Below, one piece after another: positions 34,379-42,558 of a stretch of DNA of 64,000 bases. The stretch comes from Myxococcus dinghuensis (GTDB lineage: Bacteria > Myxococcota > Myxococcia > Myxococcales > Myxococcaceae). The stretch covers positions 1 to 64,000 of the forward strand of contig NZ_JAKCFB010000004.1 of assembly GCF_024198235.1 (NCBI RefSeq). The letters are read 5' to 3'. A model generated the notes under the pieces. The model had not been told where the DNA came from. It did no database searches and saw nothing but the letters and a program-made list of their open reading frames with translations. Every line of letters starts with the position of its first letter. Positions within the stretch are counted from its first letter, which is position 1. Both the position numbers and the translations under genes were made by a program.

Positions 34379-35447
34379 CGGCGCGGACCAGGCGCGGCGG
34401 GTCCTCGAACTCGATGAACGCTCGTCCCCCGAGCGCATCCAGCCACTCGTCCACGGCCGCACGGCGCTCCGAATCGAGCGATGCGTAGTAGTCACGCGCT
34501 CGCTGCAACATCCAGAGGCTGTAGGGGCAAACGATGCGCTTGCCCACCTGGCCTTCCAACGAGAACGCGTGCGTGCCGAGCGCCCGTGGCAAGGGCTCAC
34601 CGGGATGCGCCTCCATCCATCGACGGACCCGCCGAGACGTGTCCGTGAGCACGGGGAGCTGCTCGAGGAACATCCTGCGCAAGATGGGTGTCAGCGTATT
34701 CGGCAGCTCGTCACCGGGGAGGAACGCGCCGGCCAGGGGCACGGGGTTCCGCATCCGTTCGACCCAGCGCGCGACCGATGGCGCCACACGGCGCATGTGT
34801 TCGCCGCTCTTCGGGTCTCGATATTGGTGGGCATACAGCGGCCCCATCAGCCCGAAATCGCCCATCGAGGGGCGAGCTCCAAGCAAGAACGGCATGCACT
34901 CGAAATGCGCGGACAGCTCGGCGAGCAGTTTCTCGTAGGAGGACTCCACCGCGACGTGCATGTGCGGCTCCGCCCCCAGCAGCACTGCCGCGCTGGCGAA
35001 GCGCTCGGCGATACGGGCGCCGGCCTCCAGTTGCTGCTCGGGGGAGGTATTCGGGACATTCACCGCGCCGAACTCCCGGATGACCCAGTCTCGATTGTGA
35101 TGCCAGCGATAGTGCATGGCCGGAATCACCAGCCACTCGTCGCCATAGGTCTCCAACAGCAGGGCGGCCAGCCGCTGACGCGGCGTGGACGGATAGACCG
35201 AAGGGCCGCCATGGCGTGCCTCGAGTGCGTCGATGATCTCCGTGCTGTCCTGCAGGCAGTCATCCTCCGGCGTCACCACCACGGGGATGACGGGGAAACC
35301 GACCCTGGGAAGGATGACCTCCTTGAACACCTTCGCGTCGGCCAGGACCTCCTCGAACGGGAGGTTCTTCCACCGCAGGTACGCTCGCACCTTGCCAGTG
35401 AAGTAGCTGATCTCCGCGCCATAGAGCCTGTAGCTCGTTCCCCGCAT
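34356..35447 (-). CDS. Glutathione S-transferase family protein
   Basis: This 363-residue protein opens with a thioredoxin-fold domain (SYRLYGAEISYFTGKVRAYLRWKNLPFEEV; VIPVVVTPEDDCLQDSTEIIDALEAR, where VIPV carries the cis-Pro and QDSTEI binds the glutathione carboxylate). The all-helical C-domain includes FLLGARPSMGDFGLMGPLYAH. It is longer than typical GSTs (about 220), with an extra ~130 residues at the C-terminus, a variant seen in uncharacterised bacterial GST-like proteins. A role in detoxification is inferred. Substrate unknown. Confidence 0.85.
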   Translation of the reverse strand: MRGTSYRLYGAEISYFTGKVRAYLRWKNLPFEEVLADAKVFKEVILPRVGFPVIPVVVTPEDDCLQDSTEIIDALEARHGGPSVYPSTPRQRLAALLLETYGDEWLVIPAMHYRWHHNRDWVIREFGAVNVPNTSPEQQLEAGARIAERFASAAVLLGAEPHMHVAVESSYEKLLAELSAHFECMPFLLGARPSMGDFGLMGPLYAHQYRDPKSGEHMRRVAPSVARWVERMRNPVPLAGAFLPGDELPNTLTPILRRMFLEQLPVLTDTSRRVRRWMEAHPGEPLPRALGTHAFSLEGQVGKRIVCPYSLWMLQRARDYYASLDSERRAAVDEWLDALGGRAFIEFEDPPRLVRAGLGVRPA

Positions 35448-35676
35448 GTGGCCTCCAGGTTCACGGCAATCCTGCCTCGAACGTCCGCTGACTTGCCCGG
35501 AGGCGGCCCCCTGGACCGCACCGGCTCATCGGGACCTCGAATCACCCCCCTCCGCTGTGCTGGCGGACCAGACACCACACGAGCGGTCAACCCTATTTTT
35601 ACCCGGATGATATTGATTCGTCATTTTCACCCGGATAGAAATAGCGCCGTCCTGATTACTTCCCTAGGCCCACTCG
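35448..35676. other. AT-richer divergent promoter region
   Basis: These 229 bases lie between the GST and DUF2239 genes. The 3' part (35591-35665) is distinctly AT-rich for this genome and carries two ACCCGGAT direct repeats. Confidence 0.5.
35596..35643 (+). promoter_or_regulatory. Direct-repeat operator candidate (ACCCGGAT x2)
   Basis: TTTTTACCCGGATGATAT (35596-35613) and TTTTCACCCGGATAGAAA (about 35624-35641) are two imperfect copies whose ACCCGGAT cores start 28 bp apart. They lie 36-80 bp upstream of the DUF2239 start. The spacing is near three helical turns, so a dimer could read both on one face. Confidence 0.5.
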
Positions 35677-36294
35677 ATGCCCCCTTCCAGACAACCGCTC
35701 GCCTCCTACACGGCCTTCGATGGCCACCGGCGCCTCGCATCGGGTCCGCTCGCGCAGGTCGCCCTCGCGGTCAAACGCGTCACCGACAACGGGACGGCGA
35801 GCACGGTCGTGGTCTTCGATGACATGACGGGCAGGTCGATCGACATCAACGTACGCGGCACGGTCGCCGAGGTCCGCGCGCGCTTCGCCCCTCCGCCGGG
35901 CGACGTCGCAGGCTCCTCGGGCGCGGAGGAACCTCGCGGCCGTGGCCGCCCGAAGCTCGGCGTCGTGGCGCGCGAGGTCACCCTGCTGCCGCGCCACTGG
36001 GAGTGGCTCGCCGCGCAGCCGGGCGGCGCCTCGGTCGCGTTGCGCAAGCTCGTCGAGGAAGCGCGGCGCACCCACGCGGCGGATGACCGGCGTCGCGACG
36101 CCCAGACACGTGCCTTTCACTTCATGTCGGCGATCGCGGGCGACCTCCCTGGCTTCGAGGAGGCCACCCGCGCGCTGTTCGCGAACGACCTGGCGCGCAT
36201 GGCCGGACTGATCGCCGGCTGGCCGGAAGACGTCCGCGACCATGCGCTCGCGCTCGCTCGCGGCGACCTTCCGGCGCCGACCGAAGACCGTTGA
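35677..36294 (+). CDS. DUF2239 family protein
   Basis: This 205-residue protein matches DUF2239: LASYTAFDGHRRLASGPL at the N-terminus, VVVFDDMTGRSIDINVRG, then RGRPKLGVVAREVTLLPRHWEWLAAQPGGASVALRKLVEEAR, where the RGRPKLGV...LLPRHWEWL block is the family signature. The last part is helical with AGWPEDVRDHAL. The RPKLGVV...RHWEWL part resembles a ribbon-helix-helix-like DNA-binding segment, but the family function is unknown. It ends 14 bp before the carotenoid oxygenase start. Confidence 0.85.
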   Translation: MPPSRQPLASYTAFDGHRRLASGPLAQVALAVKRVTDNGTASTVVVFDDMTGRSIDINVRGTVAEVRARFAPPPGDVAGSSGAEEPRGRGRPKLGVVAREVTLLPRHWEWLAAQPGGASVALRKLVEEARRTHAADDRRRDAQTRAFHFMSAIAGDLPGFEEATRALFANDLARMAGLIAGWPEDVRDHALALARGDLPAPTEDR

Positions 36295-36307
36295 CGGAGA
36301 CAACATC

Positions 36308-37639
36308 GTGACTGCATTCGATTTGAACCGCGGCGCACTTGCGCCGGTCCCCGACGAGGTCGACCTCGTCGAACTCCCCTCCACCGGAGCCATCCCGCGC
36401 GAACTCGCCGGCACGCTGCTACGCAACGGACCGAACCCGCTGCGCGGTCGCTTCGACGGCAACGACGTGCTGTCGTGGTGGCCCGAAGCGGCGATGCTGC
36501 ACGCCATCGCGTTCGCGGACGGCCGCGCGACCCGCTACCGGAACCGCTGGGCTCGCACGCGCCGCTGGGCCGACGTCCACGCGCCCGCCCAGGCGCCTCA
36601 TCTGCCCGATACCAATCCGAACGTGAACGTCCTCCTCCACGCCGGCGAACTGCTGGCGCTGGCGGAGGGTGGCGCACCGTTCGCCATCACCCCCGAGCTC
36701 GATTCACTCGGGTCTCCCCTCCGGCACGCGGGGTTCGGCGGAGGGATGACCGCGCACCCCAAGGTCGACCCGCTGACGGGCGAACTCATCGCGTTTCGCG
36801 CGGACTGGCGCGCGCCGTGGCTGCGCTACGGCGTCGCGGACGCGCAGGGAGTGCAGCGCGTCGACATCGCCGTCGACGTGCCAGCCCCATCGATGATGCA
36901 CGACCTCGCCATCACCGCGACCCACAGCCTGCTGCTCGACCTGAACGTCGGATACGACTTCTCCATGCTGAAGCAGGGTCACCGGATGCCGCTGCGCTGG
37001 CACGACGACCGGCAGGCGCGTATCGGCGTGATTCCGCGACATGGCGGCGATGTACGCTGGTTCGGCATCACCCCGTGCTTCATCCAGCACGTCGTGAACG
37101 CGTATGACCGCGACGAAGCATGCATCGTGCTCGATGTGGTCCGCTATCCCTGGTACCTGCGGCTCGACGCGAACACGGGCAGGTTCGCCGAGAACCCCGT
37201 TGGCGTGTTGTGGCGCTATGTGATCGACACGGCGACTGGCCGGGTCGACGAAGGCCCCCTCGCCGACGGCGGAATCGAGATGCCGCGAATCAACGAGCGC
37301 CAGACGGGTCGCGACTACCGCTACCTGTACGCGGTGGAGCAGCCGACCAACGCCGAGATGCGCGGCGTGGTCCGGTTCGACCACGAGCGCCGTGTGACGA
37401 CGCGCTACGAAGTGCCGACGGACGACCAGAACAGCGAGCCGGTGTTCGTTCCCCGCCCGGGCGGTATCGACGAGGACGACGGCTGGCTGCTCGTGATGGT
37501 CTACCGGGCGGCGAAGGACACCAGCGACCTCGTGATTCTCGATGCACGCGCAATCCAGGCGGGGCCCGTCGCGACCGTTCACCTGCCGCGTCGGGTGCCG
37601 GCCGGGTTCCACGGCGCGTGGGTGCCAGGGGCGCGCTGA
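36308..37639 (+). CDS. Carotenoid oxygenase family protein (RPE65/apocarotenoid cleavage type)
   Basis: From GTG 36308 (GGAG 8 bases upstream) it has 443 residues. The family's four iron-binding His are visible in GMTAHPKVDP, SMMHDLAIT, FIQHVVNAYD and the C-terminal FHGAWV, along with RNGPNPL near the start. It would cleave a double bond of a carotenoid or stilbenoid using Fe(II) and O2. The gene directly follows DUF2239, probably in one transcript. Codon choice (many gcg, cgc, tcg) looks slightly different from the neighbours, so acquisition by transfer is possible but unproved. Confidence 0.9.
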   Translation: MTAFDLNRGALAPVPDEVDLVELPSTGAIPRELAGTLLRNGPNPLRGRFDGNDVLSWWPEAAMLHAIAFADGRATRYRNRWARTRRWADVHAPAQAPHLPDTNPNVNVLLHAGELLALAEGGAPFAITPELDSLGSPLRHAGFGGGMTAHPKVDPLTGELIAFRADWRAPWLRYGVADAQGVQRVDIAVDVPAPSMMHDLAITATHSLLLDLNVGYDFSMLKQGHRMPLRWHDDRQARIGVIPRHGGDVRWFGITPCFIQHVVNAYDRDEACIVLDVVRYPWYLRLDANTGRFAENPVGVLWRYVIDTATGRVDEGPLADGGIEMPRINERQTGRDYRYLYAVEQPTNAEMRGVVRFDHERRVTTRYEVPTDDQNSEPVFVPRPGGIDEDDGWLLVMVYRAAKDTSDLVILDARAIQAGPVATVHLPRRVPAGFHGAWVPGAR

Positions 37640-37655
37640 GCGACGCACGCGTCAC

Positions 37656-37680
37656 GCCGCGCGGCCTCCATCCGCGCGGC
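37656..37680. terminator. Terminator between convergent carotenoid oxygenase and marR genes
   Basis: GCCGCGCGG and CCGCGCGGC form a perfect 9-bp stem with a 7-base loop, 17 bp after the oxygenase stop. Confidence 0.6.
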
Positions 37681-37803
37681 GCGCATCACCCCGGCGCCGC
37701 CCGTGACGCGCCCCATTACCGGCGGCAGCACGAAGCGGAATGACGGGGCCACGAAGGGTCGTCCGACGGTCCGCCCCTCACCGCTCCAGCAGGACGGGAG
37801 GGG

Positions 37804-38211
37804 TCAAAGCATCTTTTCGAGCAGCGCCCGCAGCTCCGCCTGCTGCGCGGCGCTCAGGCGCCCGAGCCTCTCGCCGAACGCCTCCGAGAGCATCGTGGTG
37901 CCCTGCTGCATCACCTTGCGGCCAGCCGAGGTCAGCTGCAGCCGGTGCCGCCGCAGGTCCGCGGTGTCAATTTCACGGCGCAGGAAGCCCGCGGCCTCCA
38001 ACCGCTTCACGTACAGCGTCACCGAGGGCTTGGGCAGGGAGAGGGCCGCCGCCAGCTCGGCCGGGTACGGGTGCTCGTCCACCTCCGCCAGGACGAACAG
38101 CTCCTTCGTCTCGAGCCCCAACGCGGTGATGTCGGTGGCGACACTGGAGATCACCGACATCAACAGCCGGTGGTTGAGCGACCAGATCTTCGCCGGGTCG
38201 ATTTTCGCCAT
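37804..38211 (-). CDS. MarR-family transcriptional regulator
   Basis: This 135-residue protein starts MAKIDPAKIWSLNHRLL. It has the MarR winged helix: KELFVLAEVDEHPYPAELAAALSLPKPSVTLYVKRLEAAGFLRREIDTADLRRHRLQLTSAGRKVMQQG, including the wing D(x)RRHRLQLT. The divergent neighbour is an aldo/keto reductase, and a long inverted repeat lies between the two starts. It is probably a repressor of both genes, relieved by a small aromatic or electrophilic compound. Confidence 0.92.
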   Translation of the reverse strand: MAKIDPAKIWSLNHRLLMSVISSVATDITALGLETKELFVLAEVDEHPYPAELAAALSLPKPSVTLYVKRLEAAGFLRREIDTADLRRHRLQLTSAGRKVMQQGTTMLSEAFGERLGRLSAAQQAELRALLEKML

Positions 38212-38226
38212 GGAACCTTGCGTGGA

Positions 38227-38266
38227 AATTGGTTCAAGATTAACCAAGTTCCAGATTGAACTAATT
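38227..38266. promoter_or_regulatory. MarR operator candidate (two inverted repeats)
   Basis: TTGGTTCAAGATTAACCAA (38229-38247) has TTGGTT/AACCAA arms. AATTGGTTCAA (38227-38237) and TTGAACTAATT (38256-38266) form a second inverted repeat with 10 of 11 matches. Both lie in the 92-bp divergent gap, which is AT-rich. Confidence 0.65.
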
Positions 38267-38303
38267 CGTCGTCCTCACAATGTAGCACCCCTTGGAGCCC
38301 ACC

Positions 38304-39389
38304 ATGCCTCTCGACCACTACGTGACGCTCGGCCGTTCCGGACTGCGCGTGAGCCCGCTGTGCCTCGGCGCCATGACTTTCGGTGAAGACCTCGGATGGG
38401 GGTCGAGCGTCGAGGAGTCCCAGCAGATCATCGACCGGTACGTCGCGCTCGGCGGCAACTTCATCGACACCGCGAACTTCTACACGAAGAGCCACTCCGA
38501 GAAGATCATCGGCGACCACGTGGGGCGCCACCCCTCGCGCCGGGACAGGCTCGTCATCGCGACGAAGTTCAGCGGCAACCTCTATCCGGGGGACCCGAAC
38601 GGCGGCGGCTCGGGCCGCAAGTCCATCGTCGCGGCCTGCGAGAACTCGCTCCGCCGCCTGCAGACGGACTACATCGACCTCTACTGGCTGCACAACTGGG
38701 ACGTCCACACGCCCATCGAGGAGACGATGGCCGCGCTGGAGGACCTCGTGCGGGCCGGCAAGGTGCGCTACCTCGGCGTCTCGGACACGCCCGCGTGGAA
38801 GATCGCCCAGGCGAACGTGATGGCGCACTTCCGCGGGTGGTCCTCCTTCATCGGGCTGCAGATCGAATACTCCCTGCTCGAGCGCAGCGTCGAGCAGGAG
38901 CTCGTGCCCATGGCCCTCGAGCTCGGGCTCGGCATCACCCCGTGGTCGCCCCTCAAGAGCGGAGCGCTCAGCGGCAAGTACACCCGCGCGAACGCCGGGC
39001 AGCAGAAGGGCGACCGGGGCATGTTCCTCGAGCCGTTCCTGAACGAGAAGACCTACGCCCTCATCGACGCCCTCGCGGCCATCGCCCGTGAGCAGGACAG
39101 CACCGTGGCGCGCGTGGCCCTGGCCTGGGTCCATGCCCAGCCGGGCGTGAGCTCCATCATCATCGGCGCACGGCGGCTGTCACAGCTGGAGGACAACGTG
39201 GGCGCGCTCGACGTGAAGCTGACCCCCGCCCAGCTCGACCGCCTCGGCGCGCTCACCCAGCCGGCCTTCGGGTTCCCGCAGAACATGCAGCCCATGTTCC
39301 CCGCCATCCACAATGGAGGCACGACGGTGAACGGCGTCTCCGCCCCCGCCTCCTCGTTCGGGCTGGTGAAGGGCGACAAGCCTTACTGA
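38304..39389 (+). CDS. Aldo/keto reductase
   Basis: This 361-residue protein belongs to the NADP-dependent TIM-barrel aldo/keto reductases. Visible features are LGRSGLRVSPLCLGAMTFG, NFIDTANFYTKSHSEKIIG (catalytic Asp and Tyr), LVIATKFS (Lys), YIDLYWLHNWD (His), and the coenzyme motif SSIIIGARRLSQLEDNVGALD. TTGGAGC precedes ATG 38304. It reduces aldehydes or ketones and is probably induced through the divergent MarR regulator. Confidence 0.93.
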   Translation: MPLDHYVTLGRSGLRVSPLCLGAMTFGEDLGWGSSVEESQQIIDRYVALGGNFIDTANFYTKSHSEKIIGDHVGRHPSRRDRLVIATKFSGNLYPGDPNGGGSGRKSIVAACENSLRRLQTDYIDLYWLHNWDVHTPIEETMAALEDLVRAGKVRYLGVSDTPAWKIAQANVMAHFRGWSSFIGLQIEYSLLERSVEQELVPMALELGLGITPWSPLKSGALSGKYTRANAGQQKGDRGMFLEPFLNEKTYALIDALAAIAREQDSTVARVALAWVHAQPGVSSIIIGARRLSQLEDNVGALDVKLTPAQLDRLGALTQPAFGFPQNMQPMFPAIHNGGTTVNGVSAPASSFGLVKGDKPY

Positions 39390-39592
39390 AGCCTCCGAGC
39401 CGGGGACACGAGCGCGGTGAGCTCCTGACGGGTCCGACTCCAGGACCCGCCGGAGCGTCACCCCGGGCGCGGCGACGGCCCGACAGCCTGGAGCCTGGCC
39501 ACCGCGCAGTCGCGCTCGTCCGCAGCGGGCGTATCCCCCCACCGTGACGGATGGGGAACGCCGCGTTCCGAGCGCTCCACTTCCAGAGCCGA

Positions 39593-39619
39593 GGGCGGCG
39601 GCGCTCGAAGCCGCCGCCC
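39593..39619 (-). terminator. Terminator of the Ala/Gly-rich protein gene
   Basis: GGGCGGCGGC and GCCGCCGCCC form a perfect 10-bp stem with a 7-base loop, 12 bp beyond the stop of the minus-strand gene. The 241-bp gap 39390-39630 holds no other feature I can support. Confidence 0.6.
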
Positions 39620-39630
39620 CGAGGCACGTC

Positions 39631-40773
39631 TCAGGACTGGTGGAAGACCTTGGAGAAGAAGTTCTCCACGCGGGACTTCTCCGGGGCGAGCGCCACCGAG
39701 GGGGCCGCCACGCCCAGGCCGGCGGCGGCGGCGGGACGCAGACCGGACGCGATGCCCGGCTTGATGTGGTGACGCAGGTCGACGGCCACGTCCGTCTTCA
39801 GGTGGGTGCCCACGCCCGCGGCGGCGTTGACGTCCGCGGACTGCTTGAGGAAGCCATTCTCCAGGCCGACCTTGCCACCCGCCTGGGCCGCGGCGCCCGC
39901 GACCGCACCCGCGGTCACCGAGCCGTGCAGCCGGCCCACGTGCCCGCCCGCCGTGGCGTACGCGCCCGCCGTCGCGGCGGCGCCCACCTGGCCGGAGACC
40001 ATCGCCGTGGCCGTCTTCGGGTCCAGGCTGGCCACGCCCTCCGCGTAGGCGGTGGCGGAGGCCTTGGCCTCGCCCTTGACGTATCCGCCCACGTGACGGT
40101 TGAAGTCGTGGCTCGCGCTCGCCGTGACGCCCACGCCCGTCTCCGCCTTGGCCGTCAGCGCGGCCGTGTACGCGTGCTCGTTCCGGTCGAGCGACACGCC
40201 GGCCTGGGCCTGCGCCTTGAGGGTATTGGCCTCGGCGGTGACCTGACCGCTCGTCACCCCCAGCCGCCCCGCGTGCGTCTTCTGCAGCCCGAAGGCGGCG
40301 TGGGGACCGTTCAGCTCGGCCTGCGCCGAGTAGTGGTGCACGCCGTCGCCGCTGTAGCGCGTGGTGGAGGCCTGCATGGAGCCCACGTTCCCGCTCAGCG
40401 TGCCGCCACCGAAGGTGTCCTTCTGGAAGGGACGGCCCGGCTTGTCGACGAGCAGGTCCTGCCGGGCCGCCGCAGGCGCCGTGAGCTTGTTGTCACCGCC
40501 GCTCACCATCACGTCCGAAGCCGCGCCCGTGGTCTTCTCCCAGGGGCTGTAGGAGGGCCCACCCTCGGGCATGCCCGCGTGCTTCGGCGGACGCGCCTCC
40601 GTGGCCGCGGGCGCGCTCGCGGCGGGCCGCGTCGCCGCCGGCTTGACGGTCGACGTGGAGGGCGCCGAGGCCGGGAGGGTGTTGGCGCGCGCCGGCGGCT
40701 TGGGCTGCGACAGCGAGGGGGACGGCAGGGTCGCGGAGCGGGACAGCGTCTTGCCAATGCGGGGGGCGGCCAT
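39631..40773 (-). CDS. Ala/Gly-rich repetitive protein of unknown function, sigma54-driven
   Basis: From ATG 40773 (GAGGAG upstream) it has 380 residues. Residues about 1-75 are a Ser/Pro/Ala-rich disordered leader with no signal peptide. Residues about 100-360 form an alternating small/polar pattern (VGGYVKGEAKASATAYAEG, GQVGAAATAGAYATAGGHVGRLHGSVTAGAVAGAAAQAGG), which suggests stacked beta strands or a repeated amphipathic sheet. The end is EKSRVENFFSKVF. I know no named family. Such patterned domains occur in large polymorphic-toxin and surface proteins of myxobacteria. It has a near-consensus sigma54 promoter and tandem upstream palindromes. Confidence 0.8.
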   Translation of the reverse strand: MAAPRIGKTLSRSATLPSPSLSQPKPPARANTLPASAPSTSTVKPAATRPAASAPAATEARPPKHAGMPEGGPSYSPWEKTTGAASDVMVSGGDNKLTAPAAARQDLLVDKPGRPFQKDTFGGGTLSGNVGSMQASTTRYSGDGVHHYSAQAELNGPHAAFGLQKTHAGRLGVTSGQVTAEANTLKAQAQAGVSLDRNEHAYTAALTAKAETGVGVTASASHDFNRHVGGYVKGEAKASATAYAEGVASLDPKTATAMVSGQVGAAATAGAYATAGGHVGRLHGSVTAGAVAGAAAQAGGKVGLENGFLKQSADVNAAAGVGTHLKTDVAVDLRHHIKPGIASGLRPAAAAGLGVAAPSVALAPEKSRVENFFSKVFHQS

Positions 40774-40828
40774 GGTGGACTCCTCGATGAAGTGCGGCGG
40801 GGGTCGGTCCAGCGATGTCCTGTCCGAT

Positions 40829-40844
40829 TGCACCCGACATGCCA
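40829..40844 (-). promoter_or_regulatory. Sigma54 (-24/-12) promoter
   Basis: On the minus strand it reads TGGCATGTCGGGTGCA, matching TGGCACG-N4-TTGCW with two mismatches and exact GG-GC spacing. The predicted start of transcription is near 40818, leaving a ~45-base leader before ATG 40773. Confidence 0.7.
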
Positions 40845-40930
40845 TGCCCATGTCGCCAGAAGTGGCCGCGCGCCCCTCCTGATTCCGAGGGGTTGGCGAA
40901 CGGAGCCGTGCGGCGGCCCCCCCCGCCCCT

Positions 40931-40967
40931 GATGACTGCCGTCATCAAGGGGGTGACAGCCGTCATC
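40931..40967. promoter_or_regulatory. Tandem palindromes, candidate enhancer-protein binding sites
   Basis: GATGAC-TGCC-GTCATC (40931-40946) and GGTGAC-AGCC-GTCATC (40952-40967) share the core TGACNGCCGTCA. They start 21 bp apart (two helical turns) and lie about 113-150 bp upstream of the predicted transcription start of the sigma54 promoter, the usual place for activator sites. Confidence 0.6.
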
Positions 40968-41297
40968 CCCTGCCTCGCGCTGGCCGCGCGCCGCCAAGAG
41001 GGCTCCTCCTCCAGCTTTCTGCCGCCCCAGGAGCCCCCTGGCCTGGGTCCAGTTCCTGCGACGAGCCCCCGGACAGCGGCCGCCTGGTCCATCGCGCGAA
41101 ACGAAGCCAGCGTGCCCCCTGCCCACCACCCTTCACTTCGCACCCGTGATTGCCATTCCAGAGTCAGAGAATCCGTTCATCCTTCGGAGGCACTTCGCTC
41201 GCGCGGGCGCGCTGTCACGATGCACATGACACACGATGAAAGGAGACGAGAGCGTCCCGCGCACCAGGCATCGTCCTGGCTCGTGGTTGGAGTACGC

Positions 41298-41471
41298 ATG
41301 GTGACGCAGGCGACCGAGAAAGGCCTGGCGCGCCTCGAGGCCTTCGTCGAGACGAAGGAAGACACGTCCGTCGAGCACTCCGCGCCCGTGAGCGTCGAGC
41401 ACCTCCGGGACCTCTTGGCCCACCTGGGCGCCACCATCGACGACTTCACCGAGACCTCCGAGGAGGTCTAG
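41298..41471 (+). CDS. Small acidic protein of unknown function
   Basis: This 57-residue protein (MVTQATEKGLARLEAFVETKE...TIDDFTETSEEV) is acidic and predicted helical, with VEHLRDLLAHLGATIDDF near the end. GGAG lies 8 bases before ATG 41298. A longer frame upstream is not supported by a ribosome site. It lies 30 bp before the next gene on the same strand. No family recognised. Confidence 0.55.
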   Translation: MVTQATEKGLARLEAFVETKEDTSVEHSAPVSVEHLRDLLAHLGATIDDFTETSEEV

Positions 41472-41501
41472 ACCTCCTCTTCGTCCCTGGGGGACCGAAC
41501 G

Positions 41502-42167
41502 ATGGCGAAACGGGAACAAGCGCTCGGCGAGAAGCAGATCTTGGGAATCACCCTCGGGGGGATGGTGCTGGCGGCCGTGATTCCCCTCACCTACCTGGCG
41601 TTGACGCCTCGGCTCGCGCCCCCCGCGGAACCGGGCGACATCCCCAGCCCGACGCTCGCGAAGGTGCTCAACGAGAGCATCGACAAGGCCGTGGTGGACC
41701 AGTCCCCGGAGAAGTGGCCGGGATTGATTCCAGAGGCGGAGGCCAACTCGCGACTGTTCCTGCGCGAGTTGGCCCAGGTGGTGGCCCGCTGCAGCAAGGG
41801 ACGACTGGAACCCAATCAGAAATACAACCGGATGACGTACTTCCTGGTCCGGGCGGATGGCACTCGCCCCGAACCCATCACCTCTCGGAGGGGGTGCGGC
41901 GAGGACTCCCTCATCTTCCGACTCACGTTCAAGGACGGGCGCATCACCGAGGCCTTCACCGACGGACGCGAGCGACAATACGCCGTGGACCACGTGAGGA
42001 CCCTGGTCCACGTGCGGGAGTTCGGCGACCACCTCATCTCCGCGGACAAGCAGCTCCACCCCGAACGCTACTTCCGCGCGCCTCCCCCCCGCCTCTTCCA
42101 CGGGATGTCTCGAAGGACTGGGAATGAGCACCACGCCCGCTCCTGCCCTTCCAGACAAAACTGCTAA
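41502..42167 (+). CDS. Inner-membrane-anchored protein of unknown function
   Basis: This 221-residue protein begins MAKREQALGEKQILGITLGGMVLAAVIPLTYLALTPRLA, a signal anchor at about residues 13-33. The periplasmic part includes 'NESIDKAVVDQSPEKWPGLIPEAEANSRLFLRELAQVV' and 'GRITEAFTDGRERQYAVDHVR', with no catalytic motif I recognise. The C-terminus is Arg/His-rich. It follows the small acidic protein and precedes a lipoprotein gene, all on the same strand. It may be part of a short operon. Confidence 0.65.
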   Translation: MAKREQALGEKQILGITLGGMVLAAVIPLTYLALTPRLAPPAEPGDIPSPTLAKVLNESIDKAVVDQSPEKWPGLIPEAEANSRLFLRELAQVVARCSKGRLEPNQKYNRMTYFLVRADGTRPEPITSRRGCGEDSLIFRLTFKDGRITEAFTDGRERQYAVDHVRTLVHVREFGDHLISADKQLHPERYFRAPPPRLFHGMSRRTGNEHHARSCPSRQNC

Positions 42168-42170
42168 AAT
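42162..42170 (+). promoter_or_regulatory. Extended -10 promoter for the small lipoprotein
   Basis: TGCTAAAAT is an extended -10 element (TGN-TAAAAT), overlapping the end of the upstream gene and 42 bp before ATG 42212. Confidence 0.35.
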
Positions 42171-42211
42171 GGGAATGTCGTGCAACCCATGAGCAGTCCC
42201 TGGAGGCATGA

Positions 42212-42502
42212 ATGCAAGCTGGAAGGCTCGTCAGCGGTGCGTTGCTTGCGGTGGGGGTGATGCTGGTTGGCTGCGGTGGCCCCTTGGAGGGCGACCCCGG
42301 GACGGACGACCTGATGTCGCGAGAGGACCCGGTTCCCGACTGTTCGCTGAGTTCGGCCGGGACCATCTACTACTCCACCGCGGCGCGCACGGCGATCGTG
42401 GGCTACCGGGGCTGTGGGTGCGGCGCCTGGACGAGCTGGGGTCAAACGACGGCCTACACCACCTCCACGACCCTGTGCGTCGCGGGCCCCAATCCCGACT
42501 GA
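42212..42502 (+). CDS. Small secreted lipoprotein (DUF6289-like)
   Basis: This 96-residue protein has a lipoprotein signal (LLAVGVMLVGCGGPLEG). The short mature domain reads TIYYSTAARTAIVGYRGCGCGAW...TAYTTSTTLC, with a YY start, paired Cys and a final Cys. The protein at 53606-53881 has the same plan (TYYFDAAKTIWAG...YYTDSTFIC), so the two are distant paralogues. The pattern fits the DUF6289 family of tiny secreted myxobacterial proteins. GGAGG precedes the ATG. Confidence 0.75.
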   Translation: MQAGRLVSGALLAVGVMLVGCGGPLEGDPGTDDLMSREDPVPDCSLSSAGTIYYSTAARTAIVGYRGCGCGAWTSWGQTTAYTTSTTLCVAGPNPD

Positions 42503-42527
42503 GCCAGACGCGAGGCGCTTGAAGGAC

Positions 42528-42558
42528 GGCCCGCCCCGAGGAAGCCCTGGGGCGGGTC
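42528..42558 (+). terminator. Terminator hairpin after the small lipoprotein
   Basis: GGCCCGCCCC pairs with GGGGCGGGTC across an 11-base loop, 25 bp past the stop. Confidence 0.6.

Larger units (their letters stand above)
40774..41297. other. 524-bp divergent region with a sigma54 promoter and tandem palindromes
   Basis: No convincing gene. The left half contains the minus-strand sigma54 promoter (40829-40844) and two palindromes (40931-40967). The right half leads to the small gene at 41298. A longer frame through here (from 40815) has a Pro/Arg-rich translation and is rejected. Confidence 0.5.

Noticed and set aside
40815-41297. Long + frame leading into the small gene at 41298
   Set aside because: Its translation is Pro/Arg-rich, and it crosses the sigma54 promoter and palindromes of the divergent gene.
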